Shown: piece after piece, positions 20,303 through 29,063 of the stretch
Numbering within the stretch: position 1 is the stretch's first letter
Layout: every line of letters starts with the position of its first letter
Assembly (NCBI RefSeq): GCF_036320965.1
Contig: NC_092264.1
Coordinates: forward strand, 20,481,883 to 20,545,882
Source of the DNA: Panulirus ornatus
Lineage: Eukaryota; Arthropoda; Malacostraca; Decapoda; Palinuridae
DNA: 64,000 nt
Reading direction: 5' to 3'
The notes under the pieces: model-generated
Seen by the model: only the letters and a program-made list of their open reading frames with translations
Databases searched by the model: none
What the model was told of the DNA's origin: nothing
Program-made: the position numbers and the translations under genes

Positions 20303-21391
20303 GTTTTTAGGGAGGTGAATGCAAGAGTTTTGGAAAGAGGGGCAAGTATGGAGTCTGTTGTGGATGAGAGAGCTTGGGAAGTGAGTCAGTTGTTGTTCGC
20401 TGATGATACAGCGCTGGTGGCTGATTCATGTGAGAAACTGCAGAAGCTGGTGACTGAGTTTGGTAAAGTGTGTGAAAGAAGAAAGTTAAGAGTAAATGTG
20501 AATAAGAGCAAGGTTATTAGGTACAGTAGGGTTGAGGGTCAAGTCAATTGGGAGGTAAGTTTGAATGGAGAAAAACTGGAGGAAGTAAAGTGTTTTAGAT
20601 ATCTGGGAGTGGATCTGGCAGTGGATGGAACCATGGAAGCGGAAGTGGATCATAGGGTGGGGGAGGGGGCGAAAATCCTGGGAGCCTTGAAGAATGTGTG
20701 GAAGTCAAGAACATTATCTCGGAAAGCAAAAATGGGTATGTTTGAAGGAATAGTGGTTCCAACAATGTTGTATGGTTACAAGGCGTGGGCTATGGATAGA
20801 GTTGTGCGCAAGAGGATGGATGTGCTGGAAATGAGATGTTTGAGGACAATGTGTGGTGTGAGGTGGTTTGATCGAGTAAGTAACATAAGGGTAAGAGAGA
20901 TGTGTGGAAATAAAAAGAGCGTGGTTGAGAGAGCAGAAGAGGGTATTTTGAAATGGTTTCGGCACATGGAGAGAATGAGTGAGGAAAGATTGACCAAGAG
21001 GATATATGTGTCGGAGGTGGAGGGAACGAGGAGAAGTGGGAGACCAAATTGGAGGTGGAAAGATGGAGTGAAAAAGATTTTGTGTGATCAGGGGACTGAA
21101 CATGCAGGAGGGTGAAAGGAGGGCAAGGAATAGAGTGAACTGGATCGATGTGGTATACCGGGGTTGACGTGCTGTCAGTGGATTGAATCAGGGCATGTGA
21201 AGCGTCTGCGGTAAACCATGGAAAGCTGTGTAGGTATGTATATTTGCGTGTGTGGACGTGTATGTATATACATGTGTATGGGGGTGGGTTGGGCCATTTC
21301 TTTCGTCTGTTTCCTTGTGCTACCTCGCAAATGCGGGAGACAGCGACAAAAAAAAAAAAAAGAAGAAGAAGAAGAAGAAGAAGAAGAAGAA
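20303..21391 (+). mobile_element. RTE-type LINE copy H, young, inserted in the satellite
   Basis: The 5'-truncated copy starts at GTTTTTAGGGAGGTG inside RT motif B/C spacing. Its open frame 20315-21115 contains the [11 protein letters not shown] box, [20 protein letters not shown] and RSGRPNWRWKDG; an extra G near 21093 shifts the last 30 codons. A short 3' UTR follows with the hairpin (21323-21348), then a 14-A run and (GAA)n to 21391. Joining the flanks 20302 and 21392 restores one satellite unit (AAAGACTAAAG plus AAGAACCTTAATG), so the insertion is clean and later than the satellite. The (GAA)n may derive from the GAAGAA target. Confidence 0.9.
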
Positions 21392-21485
21392 CCTTAATGC
21401 AGGGCATCATATGAAAGGCAAGAGATGAACAAAGACAAAGGACTTCATGATAAAGGCTAGAAAACAGCCTCAACTTAAGACTTCA
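21392..21485. repeat. 38-bp satellite, right part
   Basis: About two and a half further units (GACTTCATGATAAAGGCTAG at 21440) continue the array interrupted by copy H. Confidence 0.8.
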
Positions 21486-22559
21486 ATCACCTCCAAGACA
21501 GTTTTCCAGGAAGAGTAAAATGGTTTCCAGATAGATTAGTCCTGTCTTCGAGCCGAGGAGGGAATGTTTCAGAAAATGGAAACAAACTTCAAAATCCAGG
21601 AATCTAAGACAGAGGTCCTTCTAAAAAGGTGAGATGGTTTCAACCAAAGAATATGGCATGTCTGAATGTGTCTTTGGCACCAATCCTGGGGGCTACCAGC
21701 ATCATTCTCAACCCAGCTAGTTTAAAAATATTTCCCAGAGGATGATCAGAGGAAAAAGATAACTCTGGTCCCAATAACAAGGACAGAGGACATGTGCAAG
21801 TGCCCCTTTGTCAAAAATTGGAGAAAAGTAAGGTGAAAGTAAGAAATTGGTTCTGGTGGCATAAGGATCTATTTGAGGTACCACTCCTATGGAGAGGATC
21901 CAATTAACCCTCTCAGGTTTAAGCTGGTTCTATTTTTGAATACCCACACCTAAGGTTTCTTTAAAAAATCATAATGTGAAAAGACTTTAAACATCAATAA
22001 AGATGAAAAAAAAATTCCTGATCAACTGCAATCCCAACAGTGGTATAAAAGTTTGTCAGTTTGCTTCAGAGCCTACTTCCACCATGTTATAGTCCTCAAA
22101 GGGCTCGAATAAAACTCTATGCATGAGCATCATATTCCCCTCCATATTACTACTTTGCATCATAACTGCATCTTACTTCTTTCTATGTCACTGCGCATTT
22201 AAGTATGTGGCTACTACATGCATATGTATCAATCTTGAAGCTGCCTGATGGGGCACTCCAACAGGAGGCCTTCTACTGTGGTGTTTGTAGGTTAAGAACA
22301 GTGATATTTCTAAGGATGAATTATTACTACTATCGAAATAAGGTACTTATATAAGACTCATGGCCATTCTGAGAGATTTAAAACAGCAGGAAACATTAGC
22401 TTGTATCTCATACGCATGTAGGAGTCTGGTCTCAAATGTAGCACATGTGTGTATGACTTAAAGGGATAAAAGCCTCCTTCCCTATCGTCACTTCTATTGA
22501 CACTGTCTCAATAGATATCTCCACACTCCCTGGACATAACAGACTTAAAAAAAAAAAAA
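21486..22559. other. unrecognised DNA next to the DIRS-like remnant
   Basis: No sustained frame is visible. Its position downstream (on the minus strand) of the RNase H-like segment makes it a candidate for the decayed 3' part of that element, where a tyrosine recombinase would be expected, but I cannot identify one. Confidence 0.3.
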
Positions 22560-23520
22560 GGGCTTTTGGACACAGCCGGGCAGAGAATCTTTTACACACA
22601 CTCATAGAGGGCCTTGCTCACCAGGCATGGAACAGCCAAATTATTGTCCATCAGAACTAAAATTCTGCATCCTGACCTTATAACATTCTGAAGACTGAAA
22701 AACCATAGGACCAACAGCTCCTTTATGTTGATATGACAGGATCTCTGTCCTCCCATTTAAGGGCCCTCACCTACATGACCCTCCAAAGGATACAAAAACC
22801 ATCCTTAATTCAATGTGTCTATCCAAATCACCAGGGAAGTTGCTGGAGGTCTCCAAGGCATGGGTTGAGGAGATTCTTTATGTCAGTCCACAAAACTAAA
22901 GATTCAAGAAAGTTCCCAGGAAATACTTTTGGAAATTAACTGCATGCTTCAAGAAAGAATTCATTTATCCATAATGTAACCTTATTATTATGGCCTGGAG
23001 CCTTGCCATATCAAGTTGCTAAACTTCCCCACAGGTGATTCCATTTCATGTAAGAAACCAACCTCAGGGACTGCAAGACAACTTGCAGCACTAGAACAGT
23101 CCTGAGCTTTGTCTTTGAGGAAACAAAGAAAGCCAGTCTAAGTGTTTTACTCTATTCCTAGCCATGTAAGGTTACGAACAGGAAATAAACAGGACATATC
23201 AAAATTGATGATAAAATCTGTTGTTTGAATGTTCAGGACGTGAAGCCCTTGTCTGGCACACTCCTCCCTTTACAGCTAATAACACCAGAAAATTGTCAAG
23301 GTACACCAAAATCATTGTTTTGGAGGATGCTAAATCTGGAAATGTACAAAAAAATGGCTATGCATAAACTAAAGGGCATTACCTCGAAATCTCAGGTCTG
23401 TGATTATTCTGAAAGCCAAAAACTCTCATTCTGCCAATGGGCATCCTTTAAGTCTTGGATGACTGTTCAGTTGTTCAACTGTAAGGTCTGGTGGATGATC
23501 AGTTAGATGGTTAGCTCAAA
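22560..23520 (-). pseudogene. probable DIRS-like RT/RNase H remnant
   Basis: Minus-strand translation in several frames gives pieces in the order expected for DIRS-type pol. LKDAHWQNESFWL (cf. the LDLKDAY start of RT motif A) and LRFRGNALSLCIAIF lie near 23350-23480. VLVYLDNFLVLLA (position of the YLDD box, with the second Asp changed to Asn) lies near 23290. HINIKELLVLWFFSLQNV followed by RILVLMDNNLAVP, the HINxxEL and DNxxAV signature of the RNase H domain, lies near 22630-22740. DIRS elements are copied by RT and integrated by a tyrosine recombinase. Stops and frameshifts are frequent, so the element is dead; the family call rests on motif order only, and a Gypsy or Ngaro relative is possible. 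Confidence 0.45.
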
Positions 23521-23875
23521 TTTGTGCTTCTGTGTGTGTTTAGAAAAGCTAGATCTTCATTCTTTCCTGTTTGATCCCACTGCAAGCTCTTTGAAAACTT
23601 TGCTTATCTCTCTAAAATTTTCCTTGGATGAGATTTTCAAGCCCATCCTAGACATAATTTAAAATCAAATATACCTGTTTCGAACTTTTAAAGTTCTAGA
23701 AAGTTCTGGAGATGACTCGAACTGAAAATGAACCATTTTAGGGGAAAACTACCTGAAGACCAAGCTTGATGACCACACAGGAACCGCCTTGAAAGGGGCA
23801 TCTTTGCCTTTAGCAGAGTTGGGCTTAGATGTACCATAGCTTTATCTTCTTACAGGAGTGTGGCCTTCTAGAATA
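23521..23875. other. non-coding DNA, nothing recognised
   Basis: This is the spacer between the DIRS-like remnant and the start of LINE copy I, with no sustained frame or repeat. Confidence 0.4.
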
Positions 23876-26040
23876 CAAGAAAGTGGCAAAGGGTAATGAG
23901 AAAGGTGCAAGAGGTGAAAGAGAGGGCATATGAGAGTTGGGGTGAAAGAGTATCATTAAATTTTAGGGAGAATAAAAAGATGTTCTGGAAGGAGGTAAAT
24001 AACATGCGTAAGACAAGAGAACAAATGGGAACATCAGAGAAGGGGCAAGTGGGCAGGTAATAACAGATAGTGATTAAGTGAAAAGGAGTTGGAGTGAGTT
24101 TTGGAAGGTTTGTTAAATGTGTTTGATGACAGAGTGACAGATATAGGGTGTTTTAGTTGAGCTGGTGTACAAAGTGAGAGGGTTAGGGAAAATTATTTGG
24201 TAAAGAAAGAAGAGGTAGTGAAAGCTTTGCGGAACATGAATGCTGGCAAGGCAGTGGGTTTGGATGGTATTGCAGTGGAATTTATTGAAAAAAGGGGGTG
24301 ACTGTGTTGTTGACTGGTTGGAAAGGATATTCAATGTATGTAAGGTTCATGGCGAAGTGCCTGAAGATTAGCGGAATGCATGCATAAAGGTGAGTGTTCA
24401 AATACAAAGGCATAAGTTTGTCAAGTATTCCTGGATATTTATATGGAACGGTATTGATTGAAAGGGTGAAGGCATGTACAGAACATCTCAGACTGGGGAA
24501 GAGCAGTGTGTACAGAGCATCAGATTGGGGGAGAGTGTGTGGTTTCAGAAGTGGTAGAGGATATGTGGATCAGTGTTTGCTTTGAAGATTGTATGTGAGA
24601 AATACTTAGAAAAACAGATGGATTTATATGTAGCACTTATGGATCTGGAGAAGGCATATGATAGGGTTGATAGAGATGCTTTCTGGAAGGTTTTAAGAGT
24701 ATATGGTGAGGGAGGTTAGTTGCTAGATGAAGTGAAAAGTTTTCACCAAGGATGTAAGGCATGTTAAAAGTAAGTAGGGAGGAGAGTGATTGGTTCCCAG
24801 TGAATGCAGGTTTGTGGCAGGGATGTGCGATGTCTCCATGGTTGTTTAATTTGCTCATAGAAGGCGTGGTTAGGGAGGTAAATGCAAGAGTTTCAGAGAG
24901 AGGGGAAAGTATACAGTCTGTTGCGGATGAGATGGACTGGGAAGTGAATCACTTGTTCGCTGATGATACAACACTTGTGGCTGATTCAGGTGAGAAACCG
25001 CAGAGGCTGGTGACTGAATTTGGAAAAGTGTGTGAAAGGAGAAAGTTAAGAGTAAATGTGAATAAGAGCAAGGATATTAGGTTCAGCAGGGTTGAGGGAC
25101 AAGTTAATTAGGATGCAAGTTTGATTGGAAAAAAATTGGAAGTGAAGTGTTTTAGATATCTGGGAGTGGACTTAGCAGTGGATAGAACCATGGAAGTGGA
25201 AGCAAGTCACTGGGTGAGGGTGGGGGCAAAGGTTCTGGGAGCGATGAAGAATGTGTGGAAGGAAAGAACATCATCTCAGAGAACAAAAAAGGGTATGTTT
25301 GAAGGAATAGTAGTTCCAACAATGTTATATTGATGCGAGGCATGGGCTATAGATACGGTTGTCTGGATGAGGGTGGATGTGTTGGAAATGAAATTTTTGA
25401 GGTGTGAGGTGGTCTGATCGAGTAAGTAATGGATGTAATGAAAGGGAAGAGAGATGTGGAAATAAAGAGTGTGGTTGAGAGAGCAGAAGAGGGTGTGTTG
25501 AAATGGTTGGACATATGGAGAGAATGAGTGTGGAAAGATTAACAAAGAGGATATATGTGTCAGAGGTGAAGGGAACAAGAAGAAGCGGGAGACCAAATTG
25601 GAGGTGGAAGGATGGAGTGAAAAAGATTTTGAGTGATCAGGGCTAGATCATACATGAGGGTAGAGGCATGCAAGGGATACAGTGAATTGGAACAATGTGG
25701 TGTACTGGGGTTGATGTGCTGTCAATGGACTGAATCAGGGCATATGAAGCATCTTGAATAAACCATGGAAAGATCTGTGGGGCCTGGATGTAAAAAAGGA
25801 GGTGTGGTTTCGGTGCATTACATATGATAGGTAGAGACTGAGGGTGAACGAACGTGGCCTTTTTTGTCTGTTTTCCCGGTGCTACCTCACTGAAGCGGGG
25901 GGTAGAAACACTATGTCCTGTGTGGAAGGGTAGCGATAGGAATGGGTGAAGGCAAGCAAAGTATGAATATATTCATGCGTAAATATGTATATGTCTGTGT
26001 ATATGTATGTATATGTTGATATGTATTTGTATGTATATAT
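23876..26040 (+). mobile_element. RTE-type LINE copy I, old, main part
   Basis: The 5'-truncated plus-strand copy starts in the linker (AAGAAAGTGGCAAAGGG) and carries a degraded ORF. Readable pieces are KGISLSSIPG..YGTVLIERVKA (24394), a GLWQGCAMSPWLFNL motif B with the box LFADDTTLVADS (24761-25111), and [11 protein letters not shown] (25121-25333). A partial tandem duplication of the CTEH..IGEEQCGF segment occurs at about 24470-24545. The long-type 3' UTR begins near 25700, with the upstream motif CTACCTCACTGAAGCGGGG at 25882. At 26040 the TATGTATATATG part of the UTR is broken by copy J; the end of the UTR reappears at 28385. Confidence 0.85.
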
Positions 26041-28044
26041 GCAAATGAGAGTTGAGGTGAGAGAGTATCATTAAATTTTAGGGAGAATAAAAAGATGTTC
26101 TGGAAGGAGGTAAATAAAGTGCGTAAGACAAGGGAGCAAATGGGAACTTCAGTGAAGGGCGCAAATGGGGAGGTGATAACAAGTAGTGGTGATGTGAGAA
26201 GGAGATGGAGTGAGTATTTTGAAGGTTTGTTGAATGTGTTTGATGATAGAGTGGCAGATATAGGGTGTTTTGGTCGAGGTGGTGTGCAAAGTGAGAGGGT
26301 TAGGGAAAATGATTTGGTAAACAGAGAAGAGGTAGTGAAAGCTTTGCGGAAGATGAAAGCCGGCAAGGCAGCAGGTTTGGATGGTATTGCAGTGGAATTT
26401 ATTAAAAAAGGGGGTGACTGTATTGTTGACTGGTTGGTAAGGTTATTTAATGTATGTATGACTCATGGTGAGGTGCCTGAGGATTGGCGGAATGCGTGCA
26501 TAGTGCCATTGTACAAAGGCAAAGGGGATAAGAGTGAGTGCTCAAATTACAGAGGTATAAGTTTGTTGAGTATTCCTGGTAAATTATATGGGAGGGTATT
26601 GATTGAGAGGGTGAAGGCATGTACAGAGCATCAGATTGGGGAAGAGCAGTGTGGTTTCAGAAGTGGTAGAGGATGTGTGGATCAGGTGTTTGCTTTGAAG
26701 AATGTATGTGAGAAATACTTAGAAAAGCAAATGGATTTGTATGTAGCATTTATGGATCTGGAGAAGGCATATGATAGAGTTGATAGAGATGCTCTGTGGA
26801 AGGTATTAAGAATATATGGTGTGGGAGGAAAGTTGTTAGAAGCAGTGAAAAGTTTTTATCGAGGATGTAAGGCATGTGTACGTGTAGGAAGAGAGGAAAG
26901 TGATTGGTTCTCAGTGAATGTAGGTTTGCGGCAGGGGTGTGTGATGTCTCCATGGTTGTTTAATTTGTTTATGGATGGGGTTGTTAGGGAGGTAAATGCA
27001 AGAGTTTTGGAAAGAGGGGCAAGTATGAAGTCTGTTGGGGATGAGAGAGCTTGGGAAGTGAGTCAGTTGTTGTTCGCTGATGATACAGAGCTGGTGGCTG
27101 ATTCATGTGAGAAACTGCAGAAGCTGGTGACTGAGTTTTGTAAAGTGTGTGGAAGAAGAAAGTTAAGAGTAAATGTGAATAAGAGCAAGGTTATTAGGTA
27201 CAGTAGGGTTGAGGGTCAAGTCAATTGGGAGGTGAGTTTGAATGGAGAAAAACTGGAGAAAGTGAAGTGTTTTAGATATCTGGGAGTGGATCTGGCAGCG
27301 GATGGAACCATGGAAGCGGAAGTGGATCATAGGGTGGGGGAGGGGGCGAAAATTCTGGGGGCTTTGAAGAATGTGTGGAAGTCGAGAACATTATCTCGGA
27401 AAGCAAAAATGGGTATGTTTGAAGGAATAGTGGTTCCAACAATGTTGTATGGTTGCGAGGCGAGGGCTATGGATAGAGTTGTGCGCAGGAGGATGGATGT
27501 GCTGGAAATGAGATGTTTGAGGACAATGTGTGGTGTGATGTGGTTTGATCGAGTGAGTAACGTAAGGGTAAGAGAGATGTGTGGAAATAAAAAGAGCGTG
27601 GTTGAGAGAGCAGAAGAGGGTGTTTTGAAGTGGTTTGGGCACATGGAGAGAATGAGTGAGGAAAGATTGACCAAGAGGATATATGTGTCGGAGGTGGAGG
27701 GAACGAGGAGAAGAGGGAGACCAAATTGGAGGTGGAAAGATGGAGTGAAAAAGATTTTGTGTGATCGGGGCCTGAACATGCAGGAGGGTGAAAGGAGGGC
27801 AAGGAATAGAGTGAATTGGAGCGATGTGGTATACCGGGGTTGACGTGCTGTCAGTGGAATGAATCAAGGCATGTGAAGCATCTGGGGTAAACCATGGAAA
27901 GCTGTGTAGGTATGTATATTTGCGTGTGTGGACGTATGTATATACATGTGTATGGGGGGGGGGTTGGGCCATTTCTTTCGTCTGTTTCCTTGCGCTACCT
28001 CGCAAACGCAGGAGACAGCGACAAAGTATAAAAAAAAAAAAAAA
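26041..28044 (+). mobile_element. RTE-type LINE copy J, young, inserted in the 3' UTR of copy I
   Basis: The 5'-truncated copy starts at GCAAATGAGAGTTGAGG in the linker, immediately after a TATGTATATAT stretch of copy I. It carries an open RT frame, a short 3' UTR from 27844, the 3' hairpin at about 27990-28020 and a 15-A tail. Very high similarity to copies D and P shows recent insertion. Its presence splits copy I, which gives the relative age directly. Confidence 0.95.
26095..27843 (+). CDS. LINE RT and C-terminal domain, ORF of copy J
   Basis: The open frame of 582 codons starts at the ATG of KKMFWKEV, an internal Met of the family's ORF; just upstream the Trp codon of NESWGE is TGA. Motif A (FMDLEKAYD) has its Asp at residue 221, motif B (GLRQGC) starts at 277, and the FADD box is at 327-330. 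The C-terminal GHMERM and RGRPNWRW signatures are complete. Unlike copy D, motif B keeps Arg. Private changes include C for G in TEFCKV and M for R in GVMWFD. The endonuclease is absent, so this is a remnant and not an active gene, although the RT itself looks undamaged. Confidence 0.85.
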   Translation: MFWKEVNKVRKTREQMGTSVKGANGEVITSSGDVRRRWSEYFEGLLNVFDDRVADIGCFGRGGVQSERVRENDLVNREEVVKALRKMKAGKAAGLDGIAVEFIKKGGDCIVDWLVRLFNVCMTHGEVPEDWRNACIVPLYKGKGDKSECSNYRGISLLSIPGKLYGRVLIERVKACTEHQIGEEQCGFRSGRGCVDQVFALKNVCEKYLEKQMDLYVAFMDLEKAYDRVDRDALWKVLRIYGVGGKLLEAVKSFYRGCKACVRVGREESDWFSVNVGLRQGCVMSPWLFNLFMDGVVREVNARVLERGASMKSVGDERAWEVSQLLFADDTELVADSCEKLQKLVTEFCKVCGRRKLRVNVNKSKVIRYSRVEGQVNWEVSLNGEKLEKVKCFRYLGVDLAADGTMEAEVDHRVGEGAKILGALKNVWKSRTLSRKAKMGMFEGIVVPTMLYGCEARAMDRVVRRRMDVLEMRCLRTMCGVMWFDRVSNVRVREMCGNKKSVVERAEEGVLKWFGHMERMSEERLTKRIYVSEVEGTRRRGRPNWRWKDGVKKILCDRGLNMQEGERRARNRVNWSDVVYRG

Positions 28045-28071
28045 TATGCATGTATGGGCGTTTAGGTATAT

Positions 28072-28322
28072 TTTTTTTTTTTTCATACTATTCGCTATTT
28101 CCCGCGATAGCGAGGTAGCGTTAAGAACAGAGGACTGGGCCTTTGAGGGAATATCCTCACCTGGCCCTCTTCTCTGTTCCTTCTTTTGGAAAATTAAAAA
28201 AAAACAAAAAAAAAAAAACGAGAGGGGAGGATTTCCAGCCCCCCGCTCCCTTCCCTTTTAGTCGCCTTCTACGACACGCAGGGAATACGTGGGAAGTATT
28301 CTTTCTCCCCTATCCCCAGGGA
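28072..28322 (-). mobile_element. SINE copy 1, composite of LINE-like ends
   Basis: This is a 251-bp minus-strand retroposon flanked by an 11-bp target duplication TTTAGGTATAT (28061-28071 and 28326-28336). Reading its own sense strand, the first ~115 bp (CCCTGGGGATAGGGG, then GAATACTTCCCACGTATTC, GTCGTAGAAGGCGAC and GGGGAGG..CCTCCCC) match the 5' UTR of the LINE, including the A/T run. The middle is unrelated to the LINE and forms a long hairpin with perfect arms GAACAGAG/CTCTGTTC (28125-28132 and 28172-28179). The 3' end AACGCTACCTCGCTATCGCGGG plus AAATAGCG resembles the LINE 3' hairpin, followed by poly-A. It is inserted in the 3' UTR of copy I. No convincing A/B box is visible. Confidence 0.85.
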
Positions 28323-28328
28323 ATATTT

Positions 28329-28330
<2 letters not shown>

Positions 28331-28384
<54 letters not shown>
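28331..28384. repeat. (TA)n microsatellite
   Basis: About 27 TA units lie between the SINE target duplication and the terminal part of copy I's 3' UTR. They expand the TA-rich part of that UTR. Confidence 0.95.
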
Positions 28385-28387
<3 letters not shown>

Positions 28388-28475
28388 TTTATGAGTGGAT
28401 GGGCCATTCTTCATCTGCTTCCTGGGCTACCTCGCTGACAGCAGGAAACAGCGATTGAGTATAATAATAAAAAGA
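28385..28475 (+). mobile_element. RTE-type LINE copy I, displaced 3' terminus
   Basis: GAGTGGATGGGCCATTCTTC, then TGCTTCCTGGGCTACCTCGC and CAGCGATTGAGTATAATAATAAAAAG match the end of the LINE 3' UTR, the hairpin and the tail. The segment completes copy I, which was interrupted by copy J and by SINE copy 1. Confidence 0.8.
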
Positions 28476-28801
28476 TTAGGAAAAACGAAGCTCCATGCTC
28501 ACTGTCTCCTTCCTGCACTTCCCTTCAAAGGATTAAAAACATTTTTGTTTATACTGATAGTTCTAAAAGATCTAGAGCCAAGAATCTTCTAAAAGCCTCA
28601 TGGGGATCAAGAGTCACAGAGGGATGAGAAATGCTATCCCTTAAGTGGAGAAGCCACAGCCTGTCATCTGCATTGTTCCTAAGAAATCAAGAGTTGCATA
28701 AAAACCTCTTTGTATGGAACTGTAAGCTGTTTAAAGGCATGATTAAAGACTCTCCCAGTGAGCACTACTTTAATTCATAAAATGTTCCATCAAGAAAGAA
28801 C
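28476..28801. other. non-coding DNA, no confident assignment
   Basis: A plus-strand frame can be read as FVYTDSSKRSRAKNLLKASW and LKWRSHSLSSALFLRNQEL. It vaguely recalls retroelement RNase H sequences, but this is too weak to call. Confidence 0.3.
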
Positions 28802-28810
28802 AGGTTTACT

Positions 28811-29054
28811 TTCTTTCTTTTTCTTTCATGCTATTCGCCATTGCCCGCATTAGCGAGGTAGCGTTAAGAACAGAGGACTGGGCCTTTGAGGGAATATCCT
28901 CACCTGGCCCCCTTCTCTGTTCCTTCTTTTGGAAAATTGAAAAAAAAAATGAGAGGGGAGGATTTCCAGCCCCCCGCTCCCTTCCCTTTTAGTCGCTTTC
29001 TACGACACGCAGGGAATACGTGGGAAGTATTCTTTCTCCCCTATCCCCAGGGAT
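28811..29054 (-). mobile_element. SINE copy 2, same family
   Basis: This is a 244-bp minus-strand copy nearly identical to SINE copy 1 outside the A/T run, flanked by the target duplication AGGTTTACT (28802-28810 and 29055-29063). Its tail on the plus strand reads TTCTTTCTTTTTCTTTCATG. Two independent copies with different target duplications fix the ends of the family: CCCTGGGGAT at the 5' end and the CGCTA/TAGCG-type hairpin plus poly-A at the 3' end. Confidence 0.85.
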
Positions 29055-29063
29055 AGGTTTACT

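Noticed and set aside
28325..28395. Frames made of YIYIYI repeats across (TA)n tracts
   Set aside because: They are translation artefacts of microsatellites. The same applies near 36400, 44400, 47100, 51250 and 62520.
28490..28800. Plus-strand RNase H-like reading (FVYTDSSKRSRAKNLLKASW)
   Set aside because: Only a few residues match and there are stops; it is too weak to separate from chance.
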